A stretch of 46,898 bases of DNA, taken from positions 1 to 46,898 of the forward strand of contig MU119556.1 in assembly GCA_014904845.1 (NCBI GenBank). Reading direction: 5' to 3'. A model generated the notes under the pieces. The model was not told the DNA's origin, did no database searches, and saw nothing but the letters and a program-made list of their open reading frames with translations. The first letter of the stretch is position 1. Each line of letters starts with the position of its first letter. This document shows, piece after piece, positions 1 to 11,466 of this stretch. The position numbers and the translations under genes were made by a program. Source of the stretch: Acephala macrosclerotiorum (Eukaryota; Ascomycota; Leotiomycetes; Helotiales; Mollisiaceae).

Positions 1-475
1 GTGGTTCTAAAGATATTAGTCTTAGAAAAAGAGGCAAAATGGCCATTTTTGGTGGGGTTTTCGCTTATGGCTCAGACTCTTGACGTGGCACTGTAGGAAC
101 AACCTATAAACTTGAGCCAGAATTCTTTGCCAGCTATTTAGCAGGTACAGAATTATTTCGGCTGGGCAGTTACAAATCACCTCTTGTACTGCCTCCTGCA
201 AGATCGCCATACTTTCTGCCAGGTTATTTCAGGAAAGCTCCGTTTTATACAGCGGAGTATCGGCGGCCGTACCATGTTAAAGGTGGAGGTCAAATCGTTT
301 GTAAACTCAGGGTTGCGGTTACCAGTACCTCTAGGGGTGCATCAATTATACACCCTGACCTCCCTGATGTTTTTGTTGGTGAGAAAATCTCGGTATACAA
401 AAAAAGGGGTTCGAAAATTGGTAAGTCAGGACTTACAGAATCAGCAACTGATTCATTTTATATGGAAGCCTAACA
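1..475. other. no gene recognised
   Basis: I see no conserved protein or RNA gene here. Short reading frames exist on both strands but have no recognisable motifs. The right end may contain the unrecognised N-terminal part of the CorA-like pseudogene that follows. Confidence 0.4.
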
Positions 476-1228
476 TTGTATCCATCTTCAGGAATCATTC
501 TTACCGATCAACTCCTTTCGGATATCCCTCCTTCATCCCATATCCCGAACCCAGTCTCACTGCTCGATGATGATGGTGAGAGCCTTGGCACTGATGCCTG
601 CTGGCGCCAAGTATCTGCTCGACGGGAGCTTATCTCATGGATCAAACGTCTTACGCCGGACAAAGCAAAGACCCTGTTCAACGACCAGAAACAGCTCGCT
701 CTCCAGCCCGTCCTAAAGATCGTAGAACGCCACGGCGTCATGTTCCTCTTGCATGCCCGCTACATAATGAGCCGCGTTTCCACGCGCAACTGCGATGCCA
801 AGTTCCCTAATAGCATCCCATTCTTACTGTCGGTCTCGCGATCCCTTCACCTCTCTGTTCACCGACATCAGAGGCTCCTACACAACTCGCTGGCAATTGC
901 GTCTCTCCGTGGCGGCGATGACATCGCGGAGCAGAAGGAGGACCTCAACTTCCTGGACAGGGAACTGGATAAGGTGATGAACGCTCTCGAGGAGGATGTG
1001 AAGTTCTTGGTCGGAGAGGCTTCGGTGCGGGAGGGGAAGATTGTGGGATAGGTATCGAAGTTCGCGGCCCTGTTCCTCCCCGTCTCGTTGTTAGCGACGA
1101 TTTTGTCGATCAGTGATCCGGGGTATGTGAAGTGGGCTATCTTGGGAGGGCTGAGTGTGCCATTTGTGCTGATCACGATTTATCTTATGTTCATGTTCCC
1201 GACGTATTTCGATGGCCTTGGATCTTAG
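476..1228 (+). pseudogene. CorA-like Mg2+ transporter, disabled
   Basis: The frame from 476 reads through a hydrophilic, helical region (LDRELDKVMNALEEDVKFL, then GEASVREGKIVG) like the stalk that precedes the membrane domain of fungal CorA-like proteins. It then meets a TAG at 1049-1051. Beyond the stop, the same frame continues with VSKFAALFLPVSLLATIL and a second hydrophobic helix, and ends with TAG at 1226-1228. Two closely spaced C-terminal transmembrane helices are the CorA/ZntB signature. The TAG replaces a residue where Trp would fit, so one G-to-A change (TGG to TAG) explains it. No intron fits, because the protein is continuous on both sides. The N-terminus is not identified. The family call rests on the stalk and helix pattern only; I do not see the canonical GMN motif. 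Confidence 0.55.
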
Positions 1229-3200
1229 TCAGGAGACAGTTGCAAAGTCGATGTGTGGAATTGTGTTGAGATTTTCCTTCGGCCCTCTATCTCCCTTGTT
1301 CCTTATATAACACGGAGTAGTCTCCTTTCAGGAGTTACCTTTCTACTCAATTCCTTCACTATACTTGTCGTATGATTTCCAGGTGACCGCTTCAATACCC
1401 GTCCGTACCCTCACCCCTGTTGTACATAGAAGATGAGTGAGAAGATCGGAGAGGAAAGGATCAACGGCCAATTTTAGACCAGGCAGGATAAATATTTGGG
1501 ATCCATAGCTAGGGGAAGTGTGAACATTTCCGTGGTATAACAGATGAATTTTCATACCTTGACAACGATATCCCAACACCTCAGACGATATTAAAAATCC
1601 AGAAACTTAACCTAAAGCTCTAAGGTCTAGAGTCTAAACGAGGCAAACGCTATTAACACGAGCAAAGGCCCCTGAGAATGTAATCGTGCCTGCCTGTGTC
1701 ACTTCGCAAGCTCCACTTTCGCTCTTTGAGAGACCGACGTGGCAGAATGATCTTGAAAGAATATGTTTGTATCATTTTTATGATGGAAAAGATGCGCCGT
1801 TCGAAGATGACTCATCCCATTCACTATTATACCTATAAACGCAAGTCTGTTTTGCATCCACGTAGTGTGCTGGATATAAGGAAGCTTTACGTGAGGATCT
1901 CTTTTGCAGACCGTTCCCCAATGCCGAAGATCATCGTTAATGTGGAGAAAAGAGTTTGATATTATGTAGCAGTACGTTCTTGTAGGTGCTGGTAAATATT
2001 ACTTCAATAGTTTAAAGTGTAGGGAAGAAGTCTTTCTAGGTGGTGGCTTGGCATGGGTAGGAAAGTTTGCTTTGACTTAACGACTTTTGTTGTTAAGTGA
2101 TGTTGCTCGTCTGATAGGAGATTCTCGGCGTATTTGTGTAGTCATATGATTGGTTTGCGCCTTGTAATATCTGGGACATTGCGCTCTTTGTAAGACATCT
2201 GACGAGTGAGATGTGTTGACAACGACAAGGACAAAGGATCTGGACGAAGACAGATACATACTTCAATATCCAACAATTCGAAGATTTTGAAAGCAGCTTA
2301 GAATGATGACAGTAATCTGCCATGCATGCAACAAATGAAAGCTCGTCTTGTCTTAGCAGTGAGCTGGAAGCAAAGTAACGCATCCCAATAAAGGTCCAAC
2401 AAGTCCATAGCACCTTACCTTGATTTCCTCGACACTGGCTCTCACTTGACAAGCTATTAGGCCTTCAGAACCTATTGGTATTTATACCATCAGATCACAC
2501 CAGTCCGCGTGAGAATCTTTCGAGAATTTCAACTCTGGGGTATCACGTGCTAACGCATCGGAGCCCGCAATTCATTTCACCCCTTTTCAACCTGCACCAC
2601 CTCGCCTTAGAAATAATCAAAATGTACCACCAAATTGAGATTATTCAAAAGTTTTGTTGCCGTCTGTACTCCGCCGTCAACCGAAACTGGATTTTCGCTC
2701 CCCAAACCTGGAATTTGGGATCTATGCAACGACCAGTAAATCAGTTGAGAATTCTAGCGAAGGCAATGTGAAGAGAGGTATATAAAAGCTTTATTTGCAC
2801 TGGCTTGATGATTGGAAGATTTTTGGTCGGGATGTTGACGGATTTGAGTTTGAGAAAGGGGATTTCAGGGGAGGTTGGAGGGGCGATTGAGGGTGAAGGT
2901 GAGGCAGTTGGGAAGTCCGAGGTGAATGTTGCAGCATGATCTGTTGAATACAATATTATCTTGGACAATTGCTGAGTCCAGAATTCTCCTACGTTTGGTT
3001 ATATAGAAGCTTTGAAACGGGCCGAAGAGCTCGAAATCGCTTGATACTGTATCCCCTGATCGAATACTTTTCAAATAAGACGGCGACATAAAGAGCCAAA
3101 ATGATCAGACTTTGAGACTTTAGGAACAAAGAGAAGCATAATGGATACATCTACTGGAGTTGAAACTATGAGATACGGACAATGCAGTCGAAAGGAGAGA
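1229..3200. other. gene-poor stretch
   Basis: About 2 kb without a recognisable gene on either strand. Frames of 60-120 codons occur (for example 2093-2452 on the minus strand) but show no known motif, no signal peptide and no sensible exon chain. It could be old repeat or intergenic DNA. Confidence 0.4.
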
Positions 3201-5322
3201 AACTGTTGAGAATGTGCAAGAATGTGCAGTCAGGAATAGGGGCTCGCTAATTCACCTTTCTCAGCTTGCCCGTATCTTTCAGCTCGGAAGATCCAGCAAC
3301 TCTTCGAGCCTCTCAACTCCATGCTTCGAGTTGTTCCCATGTGAAATCAATAACAGTCGTCGCCGTCTTCAAAGCGGCTCCTCGTCATGGTGGCGGTCTT
3401 CAGATCCGAGCCGAAATGAGAACGCGACAGTCCAGCTTTCCACAATCCAGCCACCCGAAAACATTCCGAACTCAAAACAATGCGAAAGCACGACCATCTA
3501 CTTTCTCCATCATGACCCTTCTTCATTTCGGGACCGAATCCAAGAGCCGGGTCGTGATTATCTAGCTTGAGGCGCTAAAGCTACAGTAGCAATTCGGAGA
3601 GTTTCAGCGCGCAGGTATCTCCATTGTTCATTGAGCTTCAGGGACTCGAGCGAGATCTGATAACTTCATCCCAATTCGTTCAACACATGCATGATTCTAC
3701 ACAGTAATATCCCAGTCCAGAACTTCTTGTCCGTCCAAATTAGGAGTATGTCTTCGAGCTGAAGTCTGGATAGGAAAAAGTGGCTCTGTTGAAAAAGTTG
3801 GTGTTGTTGATTCTCGATATCGCGTCTTGGCCTGCATCGCCAAGGTCCTGAAGGGGCATCGCAGTGTGGCGATCGTCTTGGTTTTGCTGGATGCATCTTG
3901 GGAGAATTATTGAAATTTGGGTAAAAGAGGAGAGGAGACTCCGGACCGTGAGGCCGCATGCTGCTGAGTCGTTGTTTTGCTGACTCTGGTTGTGTTTGTG
4001 GTGGTCGAGATTGATTCGTGCCGAGGAACGGCGAAGATGTGCTGTGGCTGATGCTGAGGTCTTGGAGGCTCAGTAGCGTCGTGAGATTTCCTTTTCCCGC
4101 ACTCAACCTCCAATTGCCCTCCAATTCTTCCTCCTTTCGTAATCTGCACTCTGTCAATAGATGCCATACCTGTTGCGGGTGTCGTGTCAAAGTTCAACGG
4201 AAAGGTCTCAGATATTCTCATACGATATTTTCTTTTTCAAGGCTACTTCCATTGTGATGATGCTTCCCTAAGACTCGAATTTCTTAGAACCACCCACGAA
4301 AGGCCTCTTCGAGCTCTGGGCCCGGCGCTGCTGTCAAGGCTCAATAACCATTCTGCATCGCCCAACAAGGAAGGATCTAAATGTCCTAAGTGAGGCCATT
4401 GCGACCAAAATCGTGCTAAAAATCCGACGGTCTGATCCGTTGTGCCAAAATAGACGTCCTCGGATTTTCCGGGTCTTGGCAGCTTGATACGAGGTCCTAA
4501 ACCGCTCAAGTAAGCTTAAAGAGGGGCATAAGGTTATTCTAGGCCGCTGAACCACCACACGGTCTTCGCCCATCTTCAAGCAGCAGACATCAGCAAAGTT
4601 CCAATGTCCAAAAAACAAAACGGATGATGATGCATGATCCTCAAGGTGGTCACATCGTCGCTGGAAGACGCAGTGTTTCCCAAGATAGAAGCCTCATCAG
4701 TACCATCAGTGCGAAAGGCTGGGCAAATTTCCTTTCAGGCGGCCTGCGTGGAAGCCTTCCGTTCACTCGTTGGCCTGAGCGACTCTGGTTCCTAGGTTCT
4801 AGCCAGGGGTAGCGAGCCTGTAGCGGGGTATGCTCTCCTAATCCCAACGGCGCATCGTCTATCACGTCTTCTTACAGGTCGACCTCGACGACAGTTCCTA
4901 GCAGGCCAAGACGGTTCTCAGCTACCGACATGCATCTAGACATGATACAGGCAAGGCTGCCAAGGGCAAATAGATTGCGATGGAGAGAAATCCATGTTGG
5001 ACTTCTTCATAGCATGGCCCTAGGCCTCTAGAGTCATGGTTCATTGATCCTCACTAACCTCGAGCACTCCGGAGCGTCCTGCGGCTTCAGCAAGTCCAGA
5101 TTTGTGGTTAGACTTTGGGTCTAGCATCAAGACGGCGTGGTTCACGTAAAGCTGAAAGACTGGAAGAGATCCGACGGAAAATTTCTTGATACATAAGGAT
5201 GGAGCGAGCCTTACGAGGAGAGTCTTTGAGGTGATCTACAGACTAATCAAGCCCTCCAGGCTCTCATTGTTTCTTTCCTTCACGACAGTTGCTCCTCATC
5301 CTTCTCAGGACGAACTGCAACA
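3201..5322. other. gene-poor stretch with weak reading frames
   Basis: No conserved gene is recognised. The least random-looking frames are 3907-4221 on the minus strand (104 residues, Thr/Gln/His rich) and 3266-3565 on the plus strand (99 residues). Neither has a motif I recognise and they overlap other open frames, so I do not call them. The last few hundred bases are the promoter and 5' leader of the WSC-domain gene. Confidence 0.35.
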
Positions 5323-8300
5323 ATGATGTCTGGCATCATGTCGACCACATTCGTTTTTACTTTTGTTCTCTCGTTGTTCTTTAGCTATGTCAATGCTTTG
5401 GGAGCCACCGATACCATTACCTGGGGAGGTGATAATTCCAGAACTGGATACCAAACGTGAGTGAAGACAGAAGGGACAGGTGCTGTGTGGTTCTAACATA
5501 GCACAGTAATCATAATATGGACCCTGCCATTGTTGGAAGTTCCCAATTCGGTCAACTCTTCAAGACAGCCCTCCCAGGAAACTATGGCGGCGTAGCAGAA
5601 CAAGTCTTTTCTCAACCTCTCGTTTACACAGCATCAGATGGCGTCCAATACGTCTACCTCGCTACTACGCAAAATAATATTTACAAAATTAATGCTAAGA
5701 CCGGAGCTATTGTCCTGTCGAGGAACCTGCACGTTCCTTTCTTGACTGCAGATTTGAACGGATGTGTGGACATCAACCCTCATGTTGGTGTGACAGCAAC
5801 TGGGGTCATTGATCCTGACACCGACACTCTCTACCTCACGTCGAAGACATATGCGGATCAGACTCAGGTCAATGTTGCTCAGGGCAAGCCAGCTGGAAGA
5901 TATTACGTCCATGCAATCAACGTCAACGATCTTTCCGAACACCCCAACTTCCCCGTCAACCTTGAAGGTGTCGTTGCTCGCAACAACGACGTCCGAAGCT
6001 TCAATGGCGACATTCATCATCAGCGTCCTGCTCTGCTGCACTCGGGGCAGTACATTTATGCTGGTTTCGCTTCTCACTGCGTTCAATACAACTTCACAGG
6101 ATGGATCATGGGGTGGGACAAGACAACTGGTGCACAAGTTGAGCGTTGGGCTACTGAGGGAGCTGGCGTTCCCAACACGACTCCTGGTGCGGGTGTATGG
6201 ATGTCTGGAGGGGGTCTTGCATCTGATGATGCTGGGTCCTTGTTCTTTGCCTCAGGAAACGGATATGCCTCTCAGCTCAGCACGATCCCTGTCAACGGTC
6301 GCAACCCACCCACCTCGCTCGAAGAAGCTGCTGTCCACATGACGATCAACGATGACGGCAGTTTGACTATTGTTGATTTCTTCATGCCTTGGGAGAAAAC
6401 ACAATTGGATGGTGCGGATCGTGATCTTGGTACGAGTCCTTTGGAATTGCTGCCAAGCGAGTTCTCTTGTGGTGACATCAAGAGAATTGGCGTCGTGACT
6501 GGAAAGTCGGGAAAGACCTACTGGCTGAACCTCGACAACTTGGGAGGATACCAGAATGGGCCGAACAAACTGGACGACATCATTCAAGTCTACCAGAACG
6601 AAAACTCGGTGTATGCTGGTGCTGGAGTGTACCCTCTCGAGGGCGGATACATCTACATCAACGTCATCCAGTATCCCACGCATGTTTTCAAATTCTCTTG
6701 TAGTAACGGAGTTCCTTCCTTCACCAAGGTCGCTGACAGCCCTACCAAGAATGCTTATGTCCTTGGTGTTGGACACGGAACCACTACATCTCTCAATGGC
6801 CAGCCTGGTACTGGTCTTGTCTGGACGAGCGATGTTGATGGCCAAAACCTGAGAGTTTACAACGCCATTCCTGTTGATGGACAAATGGTTCAAATCGCTG
6901 GATTCAACGTTCCGGGTACCACCAAGTTCACTCGACCAGTTTTCGGTGACGGACGTGTCTACATGGGTACTACCCAAGGATACTTCTACGGTTTCGGTTC
7001 TCCTGTCAACCTTCCTCTCAACTGCACGTCGCCAGTTGATTTCGGCACCGCCAATCTCAAGAACGCCACCGCACCAAAGACGATCACCTGCAAGGCCAAT
7101 ATCGGCGTCACTGTCACCAACTTCAACCTGACTGGCAACGCGAACTTCAATATGACCAGTGTTCCGACTACTCCTCTTACTGTTGTAGCTGGAAACACGT
7201 TCAATCTCCAGGCATACTTTAATCCACAGACTGTTGGGTCACTTTCATCCGATATTGTGCTCACTACCATGAATAATGTTGCCGGCTACTCTACCAGCAT
7301 TCCAATCACTCTTCGCGGTACTGGTCAGAGTGTCAGCCCGTTACTTCAAGTCAGCCCTGTTACTGTTGCTTTCCAAGGTGTCATCACAGGTGCTCAGGTC
7401 GGAGGTGTCAATCAATCCGTCATATTCAACAATCTAGGCAATGCTCCACTCACGATTCAGAACATCAAGTACTCTGTTGTCAGCGAGACCGGCCCATTCG
7501 TCACCTCAAACATGACTTCTGCCGGACCAAGAGCTGGTGCCTTCACGTTCATCGGCTTGCCAACCACAATCCCAGGAAACTCTGGTGTCACTGTCACAGT
7601 GAACTTCGACACTTCGTACAGCGGCAACTTTGGAACATATCTCAATGTCGCATCTGATGGCGGGACAAAGATATTCGATGTCGTCGGCACTTCTGGATCA
7701 GCTCCTGTTGCTTTGCTTGAATTCCAGACTCCAGATGGCACCGGCTGGGTCCAGTATAAGAATGGCCAGAACTTCACATTCGGGAATGTGACCGAGAACA
7801 CCACTCGATCGTTGAAGATGCGATTGACTAACAATGCCACGCTTGGCAGTGCCAAACTTTCACTTACTGTCTCCAAGCCCCCCTTTGGCGTTGCTGGACT
7901 CATCGGAGCCAACAACCAGGTCGATCTTGGAGAAGGTACCATCCTTGGTCCAGGAGAGAATGCAAATGCCACACTCTACTGCTCGGCTCCCAAGTCTCAA
8001 TGGGATGTGCAACCATATTCGGGTGTCGCTCAATGGACCATGAACGTTGATGATCCAAACTTTGGCAAACAGTTCATTCAATTCTCTTGCAACGCTGTCT
8101 CTGAACAAGCACCACCTCTCTTGTCCAACGGCCTCGCCCAATACGGATATGTTGGTTGCTTCAAGGAAAATAACCCTGGTCATCAACTCAAGACTCAAAT
8201 CTATGGTGATGATGCCAACACCATCACGAAATGCATTGTCGCTTGTGCAGCAAGCAATTATGTCTTCTGCGGTACGCAATACAACAGGGAATGCTGGGGT

Positions 8301-10923
8301 GGACCAAGCATTCCTATTCAGCAAGTCTCAGAGCTTGATTGCAACTACCCTTGTTCTGGCAACATCAATCAGGTTTGCGGTGGTAATGGTGTAGGCGATG
8401 ATGAAGGTGGATCCTACATTTCCCTCTTCGCGGACTCTCTTCGAGTCGATGGCAATGTTACAAACACTGCCCCAACCGGAGGACCATATGTCAATCCTGG
8501 TGTAGACAACTATACCAGCTTGGGCTGCTACAAGGAGGCTACACAAGGCAGGGCACTGACCCAGCAGTTTGATCTCGATACCCGAACCATCAAGAACTGC
8601 GTTGACCAATGCGCATCTCTCAGCTACAGTTACGCCGGTATGGAATATGGTGGAGAGTGTTGGTGTGGAGACAGCCTTGCTTCGACTTCTGTTCCCGCTG
8701 CAGCTTCCTCTTGTAGTATGACTTGTTCTGGTAATGCTACGGAGTATTGTGGCAGTGGTGGGTATCTCAATTTGTATGTTAAGAACGGAACATACGTGCC
8801 CCCTGTCAGCAGTACTACAACTTCATCGACCGGAACTGCGACTGGCACTGGGACAACCGCTACACCTACCGCCACTGGCCCTGCAGTCAAGAGTATCGTT
8901 GGTTCGTATGTTTCTCAAGGCTGTTGGACTGAAGCTACAACTGGACGGGCACTGACTGGCACCACTTATGCTGACGATGGCATGACTCTTGAGTCTTGCG
9001 CATCCTTCTGTTCAGCATACAAGATGTTTGGCGCTGAGTACGGTCGAGAATGCTACTGTGGCAACACTCTCGGAGCTGGAAGTGTTTCGGCGACGAATCA
9101 AGCTGATTGCAGCTTCCTTTGCCCTGGGGATAATACCGAGTATTGTGGTGCGGGCAACAGACTTCAGCTTTATGCTCTGAACTCGACCCTCGCTTCAAGC
9201 ACTTCGTCGTCATCAATTTCGGCGACTACAGGATCTTCGAGCAGCTCGAGCTCTGTATCGGTGACAGGGATATCCGCAAGCGTCAGTCAAACATCAACAG
9301 TCTCCACGAGCACCTCGGCCACAGCCACAGGACCAACTATCGTCCCCTCCACAGGTCTCTACAACTACCTAGGCTGCTACACAGAAGGCACTAACACCCG
9401 TGCCCTCGGTGGAGCTGCTTTCCCAAATGATGCCAACACGATCCAATCCTGTGCTCAATCGTGCTCAGGATACACGTATTTCGGAGCCGAATACGGTCGT
9501 GAATGTTGGTGCGGTAACTTGTTCGGAGCTGGGTCTGTTGTCACTGCCAATTCTGATTGCAGTATGATTTGTGCGGGTGACAAGTACTCGTACTGTGGTG
9601 CAGGGAATAGATTGAGTGTTTACATCAAGAATGGGACGAGTCCTGTTGCGAGCCCGTTGGTTAGCAGCAGTTCGGTCTCTTCGAGCCCAACCGTGTCGTC
9701 GACAGTAAGCTCAAGTACCTCTCGATCAAGTACATCCTTGCAAGCTACCTCGTCATCGAGCAGCTCCGTTTCCAGCTCCATGAGCAGTACCTCATCGACA
9801 TCATCAGCTGGGCCAGCCCAAACTCTCGCCATCACCCAAACGGTTGGAAAATACACATTCTCAGGTTGCTATACCGAAGGCAACGGAGTTCGAGCATTGT
9901 CCGGAGCAGCGATCTACGACTACAATGGGATGACCCTTGAGAGCTGTGCCGCTAATTGTATTGGATGGACTTACTGGGGTGTGGAGTATGGTGGAGAATG
10001 TAAGTTGATTCCTCCCCTTGCACTTTGATAGATAGTGACAAGATTTGATAGGCTATTGTGGCAACTCTCTTGGAGCAGGATCCGCATTGGCCCCTACACA
10101 AGCTGATTGCTCTTTCACTTGTCCTGGTAACAAGTATGAGTACTGTGGTGCTGGAAACAGGTTGCAGATGTACAAGCTTGCCACGACATCGAGTAGCAGC
10201 AGCAGTTCAGTTATCTCGGCATCGTCTTCGTCCGTCTCTACACAGAGTCAAAGTTCGACGACCACAACCAGAACAAGCTCATCGACACTGAGTAGCAGTT
10301 CTAGCATCCAAAGCTCGACTTTATCATCTCAATCTTCCACGCTGACATTCACATCACGATCGACCACGAACAGTGACACCTCAAGCCTACCGACTTCGAC
10401 ATCCACTTCCTCTTCCCTCTCGTCTTCATCCTCTTCGCAGAGCAGCACAACCTCTCGACCAACCACCAGCTCGTCCAGCATCCAAACAACCCCACCTTCC
10501 TCCTCCACCTCCAGCCTTTCCTCCACTTCCTCAACACCAGCAACCTACACCGGCCCCCCAGTAATTTCCCAAGGAAATGCAAACTTCACTTACTACTCCT
10601 GCGTCTCCGAACCCTCTGCTGGCCGTCTCCTCACCTCCCAAGTCGAAAACAACGGCACTTACATGACCATCGATAAATGTCTCTCGAACTGCTATATGTA
10701 TAAGTATGCAGGTGTTGAGTATGGACGGGAGTGTTGGTGTGGCAATAGTTTGAATTGGGCTGGTGATTCGGGGGCTTCGCCGGGGGCGAACTTGACGAAT
10801 GTGGGGAATAAAGATTGTGGGTTTACTTGCCCAGGGAATAGTTCTCAATACTGTGGTGCTGGGTCGAGACTTTCTCTTTACTACTTTGACTTTGCGAAGG
10901 CTGCGAAGAATAAGGGTAGCTAG
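5323..10923 (+). CDS. secreted propeller-like protein with six WSC domains
   Basis: Exons 5323-5456, 5507-9999 and 10052-10923 give 1832 residues. Exon 1 encodes a signal peptide (hydrophobic core FVFTFVLSLFFSYVNA) and joins in frame through a 50-nt intron (GTGAGT...CACAG). The second intron is 52 nt (GTAAGT...GATAG). Residues of about 25-530 look like a PQQ-repeat or quinoprotein-type beta-propeller (it begins ITWGGDNSRTGYQT). Residues 535-920 resemble immunoglobulin-like or ASH-type beta modules. Six WSC domains follow, starting near residues 925, 1047, 1178, 1330, 1494 and 1721, each with the Gly-Cys-Tyr/Trp-like start and the Glu-Cys-Trp/Tyr-Cys-Gly core. Most are separated by Ser/Thr-rich linkers, likely O-mannosylated. 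WSC domains bind fungal wall glucan. There is no C-terminal membrane helix or GPI signal, so the protein is probably secreted or wall-bound rather than a Wsc-type sensor. Catalytic activity of the propeller is not established. Confidence 0.9.
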
Positions 10924-11466
10924 TCCATTTCATTTCAACTTGTAGATATTTTTAAGTTTGGGAAGCAAGGTTAGGATTGGATAGGATATATATATGGAAA
11001 GGTGTAGAAGGAATTTTTACATGCAATTCTGAGGTACTTATGGACTATGGTATCATGAGTTAATAGATCAAGCCCTTTAAATATGATGCTCCTTATATCA
11101 TAAAGATCAGAAGAACTTTGCCCGCCAAACCTAGGTATCCTTTGTCTCTCAATGCTTCAGTCTCCTCTCTTCGGATCCGAGCCTCGGATCCGGACTCAAG
11201 CAATGCAGCATCCCGACAAGGCGCGGCCGCCACAATCGTCATCTTAGACTCGAGGCAGGTGAATGCCCATCATTGATTCATGATCCAAGAATGATCTGCT
11301 GCACCAAAGCTTTCTTTTGTTGCGAAAAAGCATAAGATGTAGAAACGGCGAACCCCTGAGATCCTTATCGGAGCGATAAGAGCTGAGTCAGCCAAAAATA
11401 TTTCATCGAAGTCTCTGCAAGCTGCAGGAATCGCGACGCGAACTTCTACAAAAGCTGCATTCCGCA
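10924..11466. other. intergenic, includes helicase promoter
   Basis: The 3' flank of the WSC gene and the 5' flank of the helicase gene. I see no gene. The stretch just downstream of the WSC stop is AT-rich (TATATATA near 10987), as expected of a 3' untranslated region. Confidence 0.5.

Noticed and set aside
1049..1051. TAG in the CorA-like gene hidden inside an intron
   Set aside because: The protein reads on without a gap on both sides, and no donor and acceptor pair removes only the stop.
3666..4190. 174-codon minus-strand frame
   Set aside because: Pro/Gln/Ser-rich without motif, and competing frames are open on both strands; not enough to call a gene.
6252..6977. 241-codon open frame opposite the WSC-domain gene
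   Set aside because: It is a mirror frame of a strongly conserved-looking coding exon, with no motif and no start context of its own.
10329..10582. Glu/Val-rich minus-strand frames
   Set aside because: Produced by the Ser/Thr-rich linker codons of the WSC-domain gene on the other strand.
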